From GCA-003244245 sp050699875 (GTDB lineage: Bacteria > Actinomycetota > Actinomycetes > Mycobacteriales > Pseudonocardiaceae), in NCBI GenBank assembly GCA_050699875.1, contig JBOHFX010000102.1:1-64000 (forward strand): a stretch of DNA of 64,000 bases. Direction: 5' to 3'. Of the stretch, positions 1-9,329 are shown piece after piece (within the stretch, counting starts at the first letter, position 1; every line of letters begins with the position of its first letter). The translations under genes were made by a program, and so were the position numbers. The notes beneath the pieces were generated by a model. The model was not told where the DNA came from and searched no databases. It saw nothing but the letters and a program-made list of their open reading frames with translations.

Positions 1-1217
1 GCACGGGGAGCGGGTGGGGTCATCAGCGGAGCCGGCGGGCCGGCGAGCGCGCTGATCTCCGCGGCCCCGGGACTCACTCGGGCCATCACCGGCCTGACGC
101 CTGCCTGCCGGGTCAGTGTCCGTACCCCCGCAACCTGCTCCGGGGTGGACAGGGTGACCACGACTCCCTCCGCGCCGGCCCTAGCAGTACGACCGGAGCG
201 GTGCAGGTATGCCTTGCACTCGGATGGCGGATCCACATGCACTACCAGGCCGATCTCATCGACGTGGATTCCGCGCGCGGCGATGTCGGTGGCCACCAGC
301 ACCCGGGCACTGCCCTCGCTGAACGCCGCAAGATTCCGTGCCCGGGCGTTCTGCGAGAGGTTCCCGTGCAGCTCCACGGCGGGCAGCCCGGCGAGGATCA
401 ACTGCTTGGCCAGCTTCGTCGCGGCGTGCTTGGTGCGAGTGAACAACAGGCTGCGACGCTGACCGGAGGCCAGCTCGCGGACCACCGATAATTTGTCGCC
501 GTGCTGCACAGTGAACACGTGGTGGTCCATCGTGGACACCGGCGCCACCAGGGGGTCGACCGAGTGCACCACCGGATCGGTCAGGTAGCGGCGCACCAGC
601 ACATCCACAGCACTGTCCAGAGTGGCCGAGAACAGCAACCGCTGGGTGCCGGCCGGGGTGCGGTCCAGCAACCTACGCACCGCCGGCAGGAAACCTAGGT
701 CGGCCATGTGGTCGGCCTCGTCCAGCACGGTGACCTCGATGGCATCGAGGTTCACGTGGCGCTGGCTGAGTAGGTCCTCCAAGCGCCCGGGACACGCGAT
801 GAGGATATCGATCCCGCCCCGAAGTGCGGACACCTGCCGGCCCTGGCCGACACCGCCATAGACGGTGGTGATCCGTTGCCCGAAGCTGGCGGTCAGCGGG
901 GCGAAAGTGTCGGCTACCTGGTCGGCCAGTTCCCGGGTCGGCACCAGCACCAGCGCGCGCGGGCGGCCCGCGCTGCGGCGCAGCCTCGAGTTGGCCAGCG
1001 CGGTGATCGTGGGGATCGCGAAGGCAAGTGTCTTGCCACTTCCGGTTCGACCGCGGCCGAGCACATCACGACCGGCCAGTGCGTCCGGCAGGGTCGCGGC
1101 TTGGATGGGAAACGCTGTGGTGATACCGCGCTGGGCGAGCACGATCTGCAGTTCCGCAGAGACCCCAAGCTCGCCGAAACTGCATGGCCGGCTGGGTGCG
1201 GGAGGGTTCGAAAGCAC
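1..1217 (-). CDS. DEAD-box ATP-dependent RNA helicase (3' end outside window)
   Basis: ATP-dependent RNA helicase that remodels RNA duplexes and RNPs in the cytoplasm. All signature motifs are visible on the minus strand: Q motif FPIQ (about residues 36-39), motif I GRTGSGKT (56-63), motif Ia PTRELA (93-98), CPGR (142-145), DEAD (166-169) and, in the second RecA-like lobe, VLVATDIAARG and HRSGRTARAG (near residue 339). The start is placed at the GTG at 1217, with a GGAGAGG ribosome-binding site 11 bases upstream; there is no ATG, GTG or TTG in the short in-frame stretch checked upstream of it. About 405 codons lie in the window and the C-terminal tail runs off the left edge. The exact paralogue (RhlE, CsdA or DbpA type) cannot be decided. 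Confidence 0.92.
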   Translation of the reverse strand, partial: MLSNPPAPSRPCSFGELGVSAELQIVLAQRGITTAFPIQAATLPDALAGRDVLGRGRTGSGKTLAFAIPTITALANSRLRRSAGRPRALVLVPTRELADQVADTFAPLTASFGQRITTVYGGVGQGRQVSALRGGIDILIACPGRLEDLLSQRHVNLDAIEVTVLDEADHMADLGFLPAVRRLLDRTPAGTQRLLFSATLDSAVDVLVRRYLTDPVVHSVDPLVAPVSTMDHHVFTVQHGDKLSVVRELASGQRRSLLFTRTKHAATKLAKQLILAGLPAVELHGNLSQNARARNLAAFSEGSARVLVATDIAARGIHVDEIGLVVHVDPPSECKAYLHRSGRTARAGAEGVVVTLSTPEQVAGVRTLTRQAGVRPVMARVSPGAAEISALAGPPAPLMTPPAPR

Positions 1218-1510
1218 GCGGGAGTGATCCTCTCCAAAGAGATGGTGGCCGCTGATGCGTGGCCACCCCGCTGTCCCGCGGAGAAGCTTCTGCGCCGCGA
1301 GGGCGCTCGCAGTCGACCTCGGCTACACCGGCATCGGCGTCAGCCCTGTGCACCCATTATGCCTGACGTGTTCGACATACCCCGCGTGAGGTAACAACGC
1401 ACCGTGCACGAGACACACGCCAGTTCGGCGAGCCCAAATCGGGTTTACGTCGCGGCGCCATGGGTATGTAGCGATTTAGTCCCCCAGAAGCCCGTCGACC
1501 AGCGAGGACG

Positions 1511-1813
1511 GTGTTGGATATGATGGACACCCGACGACTTCCGAAGCCGGTCGCGAACGAATGGGACTGGCAACTCAGGGGCTCTTGCCAGGGACTGAAC
1601 AGTAGTGTCTTCTTTCATCCTGATGGGGAGCGAGGTTCAGCAAGGTCCCGCCGCGCCGATCGCGCCAAGGCGATCTGCAAGCGCTGTCCTGTCCTGGAGG
1701 AGTGCCGCCGCCACGCGATGGCCGTACGGGAGCCGTATGGGGTATGGGGAGGTCTCACCGAGGAGGAACGCCGGGTGCTGTGGACCCGCGACCGCCAGCT
1801 GCTGGTGAGCTGA
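1511..1813 (+). CDS. whiB3: WhiB-family iron-sulfur regulator, WhiB3-like
   Basis: Small redox-sensing transcription factor expected to carry a [4Fe-4S] cluster and to act with the principal sigma factor. Four cluster cysteines are visible (Cys26, Cys56, Cys59, Cys65, the last three as CxxCxxxxxC), followed by the WhiB turn PYGVWGGLTEEER. The stretch WDWQLRGSCQG followed by FFHPDGERG resembles mycobacterial WhiB3 more than WhiB1, WhiB2 or WhiB4, so I call it WhiB3-like. In mycobacteria WhiB3 links redox state to lipid synthesis. Start is GTG at 1511 or ATG at 1520; AGCGAGGA lies 11 bases before the latter. It is monocistronic. The 290 bases upstream separate it from the divergent helicase gene and hold no other gene. 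Confidence 0.9.
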   Translation: MLDMMDTRRLPKPVANEWDWQLRGSCQGLNSSVFFHPDGERGSARSRRADRAKAICKRCPVLEECRRHAMAVREPYGVWGGLTEEERRVLWTRDRQLLVS

Positions 1814-1925
1814 CAGTTAGTTCTGGCTAACGCCCAGCTCGGTCGGGCTCGGCAACAGGGGGACGTGCTTCCTCCACGGAGGCCAGGCAGGATCGCCTTC
1901 CTGAGCCCCGAACCGGAGGAGCCGT

Positions 1926-3140
1926 ATGGAGCACGTGGTGGTGGTCGGCGCTGGGCTGGGTGGTCTGCGCACGGTCGAGTTTCTGCGCGCAACAGGCTTT
2001 GCCGGCCGGATCAGCATCGTCGGGGACGAGCCGCATGAACCCTACGACCGGCCGCCGCTGTCCAAGCAGATTCTCGCCGGGCAGTGGCCCGAGGAACGGG
2101 CCGTGCTCCATCGCGGTGAGCTGGCCGATCTCGATGTCTCGGTGCACTTGGGCACGTCCGCGGTGAGTATGGACGCCGCCGCAGTTGAGCTCAGCAATGG
2201 AGCCCGCCTTCGTTACGACGCGCTGGTCGTGGCCACCGGGGTGCGACCACGGCGGCTACCTGGCCAGCCCGAGCACCCGGAGCTGCATGTACTTCGGACG
2301 CTGGAGGACTGCAGAGGGCTGCGGGGCTCGTTCTCCCGGGCTCGCTCGCTGCTGGTGGTCGGCGCCGGCTTCATCGGTGCCGAGGTCGCCGCCACTGCAC
2401 GCACCGCCGGCCTGGATGTGACCCTGCTGGAGGCGCTGCCGGTGCCCTTCGCCCGAGTCCTCGGCGAGCAGATGGGACAGCTGTGCGCCCGGCTGCAGAG
2501 TGACAACGGCGTCACGGTGCGCTGCGGGGCGAGGTTGGAGTCCTTCGTGGACACCAGCGAAAACGGTGATCTTGGGATCGCCGTCCGGCTGGCCGATGGG
2601 AGCATCGTGCGGGCCGACTGCGGCGTGGTGGGGATAGGCACTGTGATCGACGACGGGTGGCTCGCTGGGCTCGGGTTACCCACCGGAGGCGGGCTGCTCT
2701 GTGACGCCACCGGTCTGGTGGAGGGCACGGGCAATATTTTCGCGGTCGGCGACATTGCCGCCTGGCGGCACCCAACTGTCGGGGACCGGCCGCGGATCGA
2801 GCACTGGACCTCGGCCACCGAACAGGCGGCTGCCGTCGCGCACCGAATCGCCGGCAAGCAGGTCACCCTCCAGGCTGACGCCGTGCCGTACTTCTGGTCC
2901 GACCAGTATGGACTGACGTTACAACTGGTCGGGCGTTGCGATCTGGCGACCTCCGTGGAGGTGCTGCACGACCCCGGCGTGATCAAGGGCACGGTAGCGG
3001 GTTACTTCGCCGACGGCACTCTTGTCGCCGTGCTGGCCTTCCACGCGCCCCGACTGCTGAACCGTTACCGACGTCTGGTAGCCGCCGCCGCCAGCGAGCA
3101 AGAGGTCCGCTCCACCGCGGCAGAACTCGCTTCGAGATAG
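1926..3140 (+). CDS. FAD-dependent NAD(P)H:ferredoxin/rubredoxin reductase
   Basis: Flavoprotein of the pyridine nucleotide-disulfide oxidoreductase class, resembling the ferredoxin reductases of oxygenase systems (BphA4, rubredoxin reductase). It should move electrons from NAD(P)H to a small ferredoxin. The N-terminal FAD-binding Rossmann motif VVVGAGLGGL, the YDRPPLSK segment typical of this subgroup, a second Rossmann motif VVGAGFIGAEVA for NAD(P)H, and the FAD-contacting IFAVGDIAAW motif are all present. Length is 404 residues, normal for the family. Start ATG has a GGAGGAG site 4 bases upstream. No ferredoxin or P450 gene is adjacent, so the partner is unknown. Confidence 0.9.
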   Translation: MEHVVVVGAGLGGLRTVEFLRATGFAGRISIVGDEPHEPYDRPPLSKQILAGQWPEERAVLHRGELADLDVSVHLGTSAVSMDAAAVELSNGARLRYDALVVATGVRPRRLPGQPEHPELHVLRTLEDCRGLRGSFSRARSLLVVGAGFIGAEVAATARTAGLDVTLLEALPVPFARVLGEQMGQLCARLQSDNGVTVRCGARLESFVDTSENGDLGIAVRLADGSIVRADCGVVGIGTVIDDGWLAGLGLPTGGGLLCDATGLVEGTGNIFAVGDIAAWRHPTVGDRPRIEHWTSATEQAAAVAHRIAGKQVTLQADAVPYFWSDQYGLTLQLVGRCDLATSVEVLHDPGVIKGTVAGYFADGTLVAVLAFHAPRLLNRYRRLVAAAASEQEVRSTAAELASR

Positions 3141-3158
3141 CCACGATCCGCAGCCAAG

Positions 3159-4025
3159 TCACCGCGTGGGAGCGTGCTTGATCCGGTCCACCGAGATGCG
3201 GGCAAGGCGTTCCAACTCGGCACTGTCCACAGCTTCGGGATCCAGTTCGGTGGCGCCTAGTAACAGGCTGCTGACTGCGTGTCCCACGGCCACGAACACG
3301 ACGTCCACCGTCACCGCGAATTGATGTGAGGATTTGCCCACTAGCCGCATAGCGGCGGTGTGGTCGCCGAGGTCGGAGAAGGGCAGCGGCTCAGCGCGAA
3401 AGGTGATGCTGGTGCCACCTTCCGTGGTCGATGTGTATTCCTGGCATCCGTCCAGTGCCTGAGCGAAGTCTTCGTCTACTTCGCCTGTGGGGTCCTGTTC
3501 GAACGAGGCGACCGAGTGCGCAAGCAGTGGGCTCAGGCTGTTCGCTCTGAATCTCACGTCCGCGTGGGCGACTGGCGTCCGGAAAGTCCCGAGAGCAGGC
3601 AGAGGGCACTCCACAGCGGCGGCTGGAGGGTCATCGGTCTCCCCCGAGTCGATGACCCAGCCGGCCGGCAGGTCGTCTAGAGTCAGCAGCGCTGATTGCA
3701 GTTGCGTGGCGTTGAGCGGGCCGGATGGGGTGGGTGTGGAGTGGCTCACCGGTGTGGGCAAGTCCGCCACACTGTCTGCTGGTGACGAACCGGACGGCTC
3801 TCGCCCGACGCCGGAGGGGTCTGGTTGGCCGCTGCCGGCGACCTCGAGCAGGTTGGAGGGGCTGGGAGTGGTGCGGCTCGCCGGCGCAGGCGAGTGCGCC
3901 ACGCTGCCCGCTGGTGCCGGCACGGAGGGGTGTACCCCAGTGGGCGGAGCACCTGGCTGACCACTGCAACAGATCAATCCGGATACCGCCGCGATGATGA
4001 CCGCGGACAGCCCGATCCGGTTCAT
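3159..4025 (-). CDS. Putative lipoprotein with PknH-sensor-like extracellular domain
   Basis: Secreted, probably membrane-anchored protein of 288 residues. The N-terminus has a hydrophobic signal segment ending in SGLICCSG, a loose lipobox with two cysteines, so the modified residue is uncertain. A Pro/Ser/Thr-rich linker (about residues 25-95) follows. The rest begins with LLTLDDLPAGW, a pattern seen in extracellular sensor domains of the PknH-C/LppH kind. The linker contains a duplicated segment: PAGSVAHSPAPASRTTPSPS recurs as PADSVADLPTPVSHSTPTPS about 45 residues later, and the DNA repeats as well. GGGAGAAGAG upstream supports the ATG. It lies downstream of the MMPL exporter on the same strand, 108 bases away. 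Function is not known. Confidence 0.7.
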   Translation of the reverse strand: MNRIGLSAVIIAAVSGLICCSGQPGAPPTGVHPSVPAPAGSVAHSPAPASRTTPSPSNLLEVAGSGQPDPSGVGREPSGSSPADSVADLPTPVSHSTPTPSGPLNATQLQSALLTLDDLPAGWVIDSGETDDPPAAAVECPLPALGTFRTPVAHADVRFRANSLSPLLAHSVASFEQDPTGEVDEDFAQALDGCQEYTSTTEGGTSITFRAEPLPFSDLGDHTAAMRLVGKSSHQFAVTVDVVFVAVGHAVSSLLLGATELDPEAVDSAELERLARISVDRIKHAPTR

Positions 4026-4133
4026 CGAGCTCTTCTCTCCCTTAGCGGGTGATGAAGCGATAAAAAAGTATCATTGATCGGCAGCATAGGAGCAGGCTTG
4101 TACAACTGTTACTCGCAATGATCATGATTCGCG

Positions 4134-7100
4134 TTACGGTGGCATAATGGATGGAAGCGGCTCAGTGGATTGAGAAATCCTTTTGGCGTGCCGACCGGTA
4201 GGGGATGGATGATCGCCGTTCTGGTGGTCGTTCAGCCCGGTGTTGACAGAGACGGCGCCGTTACCGCTCATCGTGGTCAAGGGATACTTCACGGTGGGCG
4301 GCTGCAGGGTGATCACGGTTTCGGTGGGTGTTCCGATACCGACGTTGACCTTAGCGGCCACCGGTGGATACCCGGTGGCGATCAGGGTGTAGGCCCCGGC
4401 GGCGAGATCCTCGAAGCGGAACCCGCCCTCGGCGTCGGTCGTGACCGAGCCGACTACCTGCCCGTCCGCCGCGATCAGCGTGGCCAGCGCCTCGGGCACC
4501 GGTGCGCCCGCGGTCGCGGTCCGTACCACCCCGGTCAACTGCACGCGGGTGGCCACTTCCAACTCCACCGTAACGTTGCCCTCGGCCGGGATCTCCACCT
4601 CGCGGGTCACCGGATGCAGCGAGGCCGCCGCCACGGTGAGCGTGCAGTGGCCCTGGGTCAGCTCGATGAGACTGAACCGACCGCTCGGGTCGGTGACCGC
4701 CGCGCCCACCACATCACCATGACTGTCCACCAGGGTGACCACCGCGTCGGCCAGTGCCTGGCCGGACTCGGCCAGGCACACCGTGCCCGACAGGCTGGCT
4801 CCGGTCCCGCTCAGAACCACATTGTTGCGCACCGGAACCTGGGCCACTGCCACCAACGCGGCCGTGGGCTGATGGGCCGCCGAAGCACAGACCACCAGGT
4901 AACTCCCCCCGGTGGGCGGGTCGAGCCGGTAATGCCCGCCGGAGTCAGCACGCTTCCGAACCAGCTGCCTGCCAGCCAGATCGGTCAACGTCAACGTCGC
5001 TCCAGCAACCGGACTGCCCCCGCTGTTGGTGACCTGCCCGAAGATCAGCAACTGGGGGGGCGAATCGGGCAGCCGACCTACCGGGACGAGGCTGGGTTCT
5101 GCGTCCGGACCCGTCGGGCCGGGTTCCGCGACGCGCACCGGGTCCGGATCGGTGGCCTCCACGTGCAGCCTGGGTAGCCAGTGCAGCCAGCCGGGAAGGT
5201 ACCAGTTGGCCCGCCCAAGGAGTTGCATGACAGCTGGTACCAACGCCGAACGGATCACCACAGCATCCAGCAGCACTGCCACGGCCAGGCCGATGCCGAA
5301 CTCCTGGGTGACGCGCTGGCCGCCGAAGACGAACGATCCGAACACCACGATCATGACCGCAGCTGCGGCGGTGATGACGCCGCCTGTTGCGCTCAAGCCG
5401 ATGCGCACTGAAGCGGCGTTGTCCCGGCTGCGCAGCCATTCCTCGTGCACCCGAGAGAGTAGGAAGACCTCATAGTCCATCGAGAGCCCGAACAAGATCG
5501 CGAACATGATGACCGGGACGAAGGATTCGATGGGACCGTCACGGGCAACGCCCAGCAGATCAGCGCCCCAGCCCCACTGAAAGACGGCAACCAGAACACC
5601 AAAGGCCGCGCCGATGGACAACAGGTTCATCAGGGCGGCCTTCAACGGTACGACGATCGAGCGGAACACCACCATCAGCAACAGCAGGGACAGCACCACA
5701 ACACCGCCGATGAACCAGGGCAGCCGGTCGGTCAGGGTGGTTCCGAGATCGATGAAAGTGGCGGTGACTCCGCCGATGTGCACAGTGGTACTGCCGTCGC
5801 CGACACGGCTGGGAATGATGTCGTCACGAAGCCGGTGCACGAGGTCGGTGGTGGCCTCGTCCTGCGGGGATGAGCGTGGGACGACCTGGATCACAGCGGT
5901 ATCGCCGGCCGGGTTGAGCCGGGGCGGGCTGACCTGGGCTACTTCGGGGTCCGCGCGAATCGCGTCGCTCAGGCCGTCGACCACCGTGGTATCCCCGGGC
6001 TGGGGAAGCGGCGCGACGAGGACGAGCGGGCCGTTGAAGCCGGGACCGAAACCGGCCGCGAGCAGGTCGTAGGCTTGGCGGTTGGTGGTGTTGGTCGGGT
6101 TGTTGCCTGCGTCTGAGGCGCCCAGTCGCAGGGACAACGCCGGGATGACCAGCGCCACGAGCAGCCCGGCGGAGATCAGCATGATGGGCCACGGGCGACG
6201 TTGCACGAACTGGGCCCACTGCGACCAGCGCGAGGACAGCGTTGCGTCGCGCTCTGGGTGCCGCCCCGGGAGCCGCAGCTTATTGATCCGGCGCCCGACC
6301 AGCGACAGTACGGCGGGCAGTAGCGTCAAGGAGGCCAGCATCGTCAGCAGCACTGCCAGCGAGGATGCGATGGCCATTCCCTGAATGAACGACACCCCCA
6401 GCACCAGCAGGCCGAGTAACGCGATCACGACCGTGATGCCGGCGAAGAGCACGGCCCGCCCCGAGGAGTTCATCGCGGCGACGACCGCCCCGTCGACCGC
6501 AGCTCTGTCGTCTTTTTTAGGGTCGCCATCGTTGGGTCGCTCGGCGAGCGCAGTCCGGAATCGGCTGACGATGAACAGGGCGTAGTCGATACCCACGCCG
6601 AGAGATATCATCGCGGCCAGCACGGGTGCGACGTCCACGACGTTCATCACCTGGGTCAACAGCGTGACCAGGCTCAGGCCGACGCCGAGCCCGAACAGCG
6701 CGGTGATGATCGGTAACCCCATCGCCACGACCGACCCGAAGGTCAGCAGCAGCACGACGACCGCAGCGATGAGCCCGATCGCTTCCCGACCTTGCGGTGG
6801 GTCTTCAACCTGTTGGATCGCCTGCCCGCCGAGCTCCACCTGCAGGGTGCTGCTCTGCACTGATTGTGCGGTCTTGATGACGTCTTCGACGGTCGCTTGG
6901 GGCAGATCCACGGCCTCAGCGTCGAACTGCACCGTCGCGAACGCGGTCTCGCCGTCCTCGGAGATCTGCCGGCCACCGTTGTCGTACGGGTTGAGCACCC
7001 CCGTGACGTGGGGCAGGGCGGCCACCCGGTCCAGCAAGGCGACCACACCGTTGCGAACCTCGGTGTCGGTGACCTGCCCGGCGCTGGTGTGAAAGACGAT

Positions 7101-7304
7101 CTGGCTGCTGTCCCCGGCGGCGGCGGGGAAGTTGCCCTCAAGCAGGGCCCGCGCCTGGGCGGAATCGCTGCCCTGCAGGTCCAGATCCGCGCGGTAGTCC
7201 GCCCCCACCGCGCTCGCGAGCCCGGCCAGGAGTACCAGTGCGACCAGCCATCCCGCGATGACCTGCCAGCGATACCGGCAGCAGGCCTGCGCAAGCCTCG
7301 TCAC
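4134..7304 (-). CDS. MMPL-family RND transporter with three C-terminal carboxypeptidase-regulatory-like repeats
   Basis: Large inner-membrane exporter of 1056 residues. Residues 1 to about 720 form a standard actinobacterial MMPL/RND unit: an N-terminal membrane helix, an extracytoplasmic domain, a helix bundle with the proton-relay-like GVGIDYALFIVSR segment, and the repeated half ending with GLSMDYEVFLLSR. These proteins export lipids or other hydrophobic compounds using the proton gradient. Unusually, three beta-sandwich repeats of the carboxypeptidase-regulatory kind follow at about residues 751-830, 836-915 and 923-1003, each with the pattern G-x-V ... G-x-x-V-x-x-A ... T-D-x-x-G-x-(F/Y). 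Typical mycobacterial MmpL proteins do not have these. Start is GTG at 7304 with AAGGGGG upstream. A perfect inverted repeat lies 33 bases upstream of the start. Confidence 0.9.
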   Translation of the reverse strand: MTRLAQACCRYRWQVIAGWLVALVLLAGLASAVGADYRADLDLQGSDSAQARALLEGNFPAAAGDSSQIVFHTSAGQVTDTEVRNGVVALLDRVAALPHVTGVLNPYDNGGRQISEDGETAFATVQFDAEAVDLPQATVEDVIKTAQSVQSSTLQVELGGQAIQQVEDPPQGREAIGLIAAVVVLLLTFGSVVAMGLPIITALFGLGVGLSLVTLLTQVMNVVDVAPVLAAMISLGVGIDYALFIVSRFRTALAERPNDGDPKKDDRAAVDGAVVAAMNSSGRAVLFAGITVVIALLGLLVLGVSFIQGMAIASSLAVLLTMLASLTLLPAVLSLVGRRINKLRLPGRHPERDATLSSRWSQWAQFVQRRPWPIMLISAGLLVALVIPALSLRLGASDAGNNPTNTTNRQAYDLLAAGFGPGFNGPLVLVAPLPQPGDTTVVDGLSDAIRADPEVAQVSPPRLNPAGDTAVIQVVPRSSPQDEATTDLVHRLRDDIIPSRVGDGSTTVHIGGVTATFIDLGTTLTDRLPWFIGGVVVLSLLLLMVVFRSIVVPLKAALMNLLSIGAAFGVLVAVFQWGWGADLLGVARDGPIESFVPVIMFAILFGLSMDYEVFLLSRVHEEWLRSRDNAASVRIGLSATGGVITAAAAVMIVVFGSFVFGGQRVTQEFGIGLAVAVLLDAVVIRSALVPAVMQLLGRANWYLPGWLHWLPRLHVEATDPDPVRVAEPGPTGPDAEPSLVPVGRLPDSPPQLLIFGQVTNSGGSPVAGATLTLTDLAGRQLVRKRADSGGHYRLDPPTGGSYLVVCASAAHQPTAALVAVAQVPVRNNVVLSGTGASLSGTVCLAESGQALADAVVTLVDSHGDVVGAAVTDPSGRFSLIELTQGHCTLTVAAASLHPVTREVEIPAEGNVTVELEVATRVQLTGVVRTATAGAPVPEALATLIAADGQVVGSVTTDAEGGFRFEDLAAGAYTLIATGYPPVAAKVNVGIGTPTETVITLQPPTVKYPLTTMSGNGAVSVNTGLNDHQNGDHPSPTGRHAKRISQSTEPLPSIMPP

Positions 7305-7336
7305 GTGAGGCCCCCTTCTACCGTGATAACCGGACG

Positions 7337-7356
7337 ATCAGCCCAACTGGGCTGAT
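7337..7356. promoter_or_regulatory. Perfect 20-bp inverted repeat, candidate operator of the MMPL gene
   Basis: ATCAGCCCA-AC-TGGGCTGAT, two exact 9-base arms with a 2-base centre, lies 33 bases upstream of the MMPL start codon. Size and symmetry fit a TetR- or MarR-type operator. No such regulator gene is adjacent, so the binder is unknown. Confidence 0.5.
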
Positions 7357-7389
7357 AAGGCACACGATAGAAAACGTACCGTTCCCTAG

Positions 7390-7413
7390 CTGAGGGGTCT
7401 CCGCACCCCTCAG
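7390..7413 (-). terminator. Hairpin after the peptidase-like gene
   Basis: CTGAGGGGT and ACCCCTCAG form an exact 9-bp stem with a 6-base loop, 140 bases beyond the stop codon of the peptidase-like gene and before the MMPL gene. It has no clear T-run, so it may be a weak terminator or an operator. A 10-bp palindrome GCTGATCAGC follows at 7424-7433. Confidence 0.45.
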
Positions 7414-7554
7414 CGCTCTCTCAGCTGATCAGCGGGACGGAGCCACGCACTGTTGAGCGTCGCGAACTCCACGTCAAGGGTTCGAGCGCACGGGCAGACG
7501 GTGCGAGACACCTTCCGTTGTGTAGTGGATGGCCGAGGAGGCCTCAGGTAGCGA

Positions 7555-9135
7555 TCAACTCGCAACTTTACAGCGAGTACCGTCGGCGGGAAGTTCCAGC
7601 TTCACGAGGTAGGCGATCGCGGCGTTGTCGACACAACCGTTGCCTTGCAGGAAGGCGGTGTGCTGGGTGCCTTCGAACGTCAGTAGGCGGGCATCGAGGT
7701 CGTCGGCGAGATTGACCCCGGCCTGATACGGCGTGGCAGGATCCTGTGTCGTAGAGATAACGACAACCGGTGGCAGCCCGGCTACCTGTGGCTCGTGCGG
7801 TCCGCCGGTGGGCGGCACAGGCCAGAACGCACAGTTGTCAAGAGCAGTCGAGGGTGGCTGGCCGGAATCGAGGAACGGCGCAACCTGCCGGTATTGGGCG
7901 TCGACGTCGCGTGCCACGTTCGGGTCCTTGATGGGTGGGCTGTCGACGCACAAGACGGACTGGAAGACGTCCATGGTGGCGGAGTAGGTGCCGTCCTCCG
8001 AGCGTCCGTAGTAGAAGTCGGCAAGCCGCATGAGGGTGTCTCCGCGGCCCTGGCCGAGTTCGAGCAGAGCGCGGTTCAGCGCTGGCCAGAGGTCGGACAA
8101 GTACAGCGCTTGCACGGTCCCGATCGTGGCGTCGGTGTAGGACAGCTTGCGGCCATCCGACACGCTCACCGGCTGGGCGATCAGCGGGCGGACAAGAGAC
8201 TGGAATTTGTTGACAGCCTGGTCCTTGTCGGGTCCCAGAGCACAATCAGATTGGCCCGCGCACCACGCCGCGAACGTGTCGAAGGCCTTCTGGAATCCTC
8301 GGCCCTGGTCGATGAGTTGGGCAATGGGGTCCTGAGCTGGGTCGACTGCGCCATCGAGGACCATTGCCCGAACATTGCGGGGGAAGGTTTCAGCGTAGCT
8401 GGCACCAATCTTCGTACCATAGGAGTAACCCAGGTAGGTCAGCTTTTCATCACCGAGGGCTGACCGCATGACGTCCAGGTCACGAACCACCTCGCGGGTA
8501 CCGATGTTCGCTAGTACCTCCTTACCGGTCCGGCGGAGGCATTCCTCGTTTTCAGCTTTTTCGTGGGTCTCGGTCCGTTCCACACCTGCCGGTGAGGAAT
8601 CGACGTTGAGGTTCATCAGGCGTTCGGCGTCCCGGCCTTCTGGGGACAGGCACTGGACCTGGGGCTCGCTGGAGCCGACACCGCGCGGGTCGAAGCCCAC
8701 GAAGTCAAAACGTCGGCCCAACTCGGTGGTGCCGATGTCCGCGGCACGGTTGGCCGCAGCGCTCATACCGGACCCGCCGGGACCACCGGGATTGATCAGC
8801 AGGGAGCCGAGGCGATTCGCTGGATCGGACGCGGGTCGCTTGAGCAGGCCGACCTTGATCGCCCGGGCGTTGGGCTCGGCGTAGTCCAGCGGCACCTCGA
8901 GATACGCGCACTTCAGCTCCGGATCGGCGTAGGCCTCCTGGTCACGCGGAGTCTCGGCGAACGCGGAGCAACTGCCCCAGGACAGATTCTGGCCGTAAAA
9001 GCGTTCCAGACCCGGTGGTACTGCGCCGACAGGTCCGCGCTGAGCGACGTTACTCGTCCCCGACGTGCACGCAAGCGCTGCGGTTGCCACCGTGGTGAGG
9101 ACCACCCCGAAGGACAGTGCATGCGCACGATTCAT
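7555..9135 (-). CDS. Secreted tripeptidyl-aminopeptidase-like alpha/beta hydrolase (lipoprotein)
   Basis: Cell-surface serine hydrolase of the TAP family, related to Streptomyces tripeptidyl aminopeptidases and to mycobacterial CaeA/Rv2223c-type enzymes. The signal peptide ends in a good lipobox, AALAC (Cys23). The nucleophile elbow GYSYG lies near residue 237. The oxyanion-side motif NPGGPGGSG is present upstream, and the C-terminal TAP-like domain supplies the acid in TQDPATPY and the histidine in GTQHTAF. At 526 residues it has the family's usual length. It probably trims short peptides or esters outside the cell. It is transcribed alone. Confidence 0.9.
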   Translation of the reverse strand: MNRAHALSFGVVLTTVATAALACTSGTSNVAQRGPVGAVPPGLERFYGQNLSWGSCSAFAETPRDQEAYADPELKCAYLEVPLDYAEPNARAIKVGLLKRPASDPANRLGSLLINPGGPGGSGMSAAANRAADIGTTELGRRFDFVGFDPRGVGSSEPQVQCLSPEGRDAERLMNLNVDSSPAGVERTETHEKAENEECLRRTGKEVLANIGTREVVRDLDVMRSALGDEKLTYLGYSYGTKIGASYAETFPRNVRAMVLDGAVDPAQDPIAQLIDQGRGFQKAFDTFAAWCAGQSDCALGPDKDQAVNKFQSLVRPLIAQPVSVSDGRKLSYTDATIGTVQALYLSDLWPALNRALLELGQGRGDTLMRLADFYYGRSEDGTYSATMDVFQSVLCVDSPPIKDPNVARDVDAQYRQVAPFLDSGQPPSTALDNCAFWPVPPTGGPHEPQVAGLPPVVVISTTQDPATPYQAGVNLADDLDARLLTFEGTQHTAFLQGNGCVDNAAIAYLVKLELPADGTRCKVAS

Positions 9136-9329
9136 TCAGCATCCCCCTACACCAGTGCCTTCGCCCTGTGCTACCGGACGCCTTCGCCGTGCGAGCTTAC
9201 CCATGGGCGCAGTGGGGCACTTCCAGCAGGCTGCCCTTGACCGCCGGCGGGTCGCGCCATCCGGACAGGCACCGGCGGCGCCGGCGCCATCGGCTGCTGT
9301 GATCCGCCGGTCGGGACTAGCATCGGCGC

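Noticed and set aside
2213..2992. 259-codon open frame antisense to the oxidoreductase
   Set aside because: A GC-driven shadow with Ser/Pro/Arg-rich composition.
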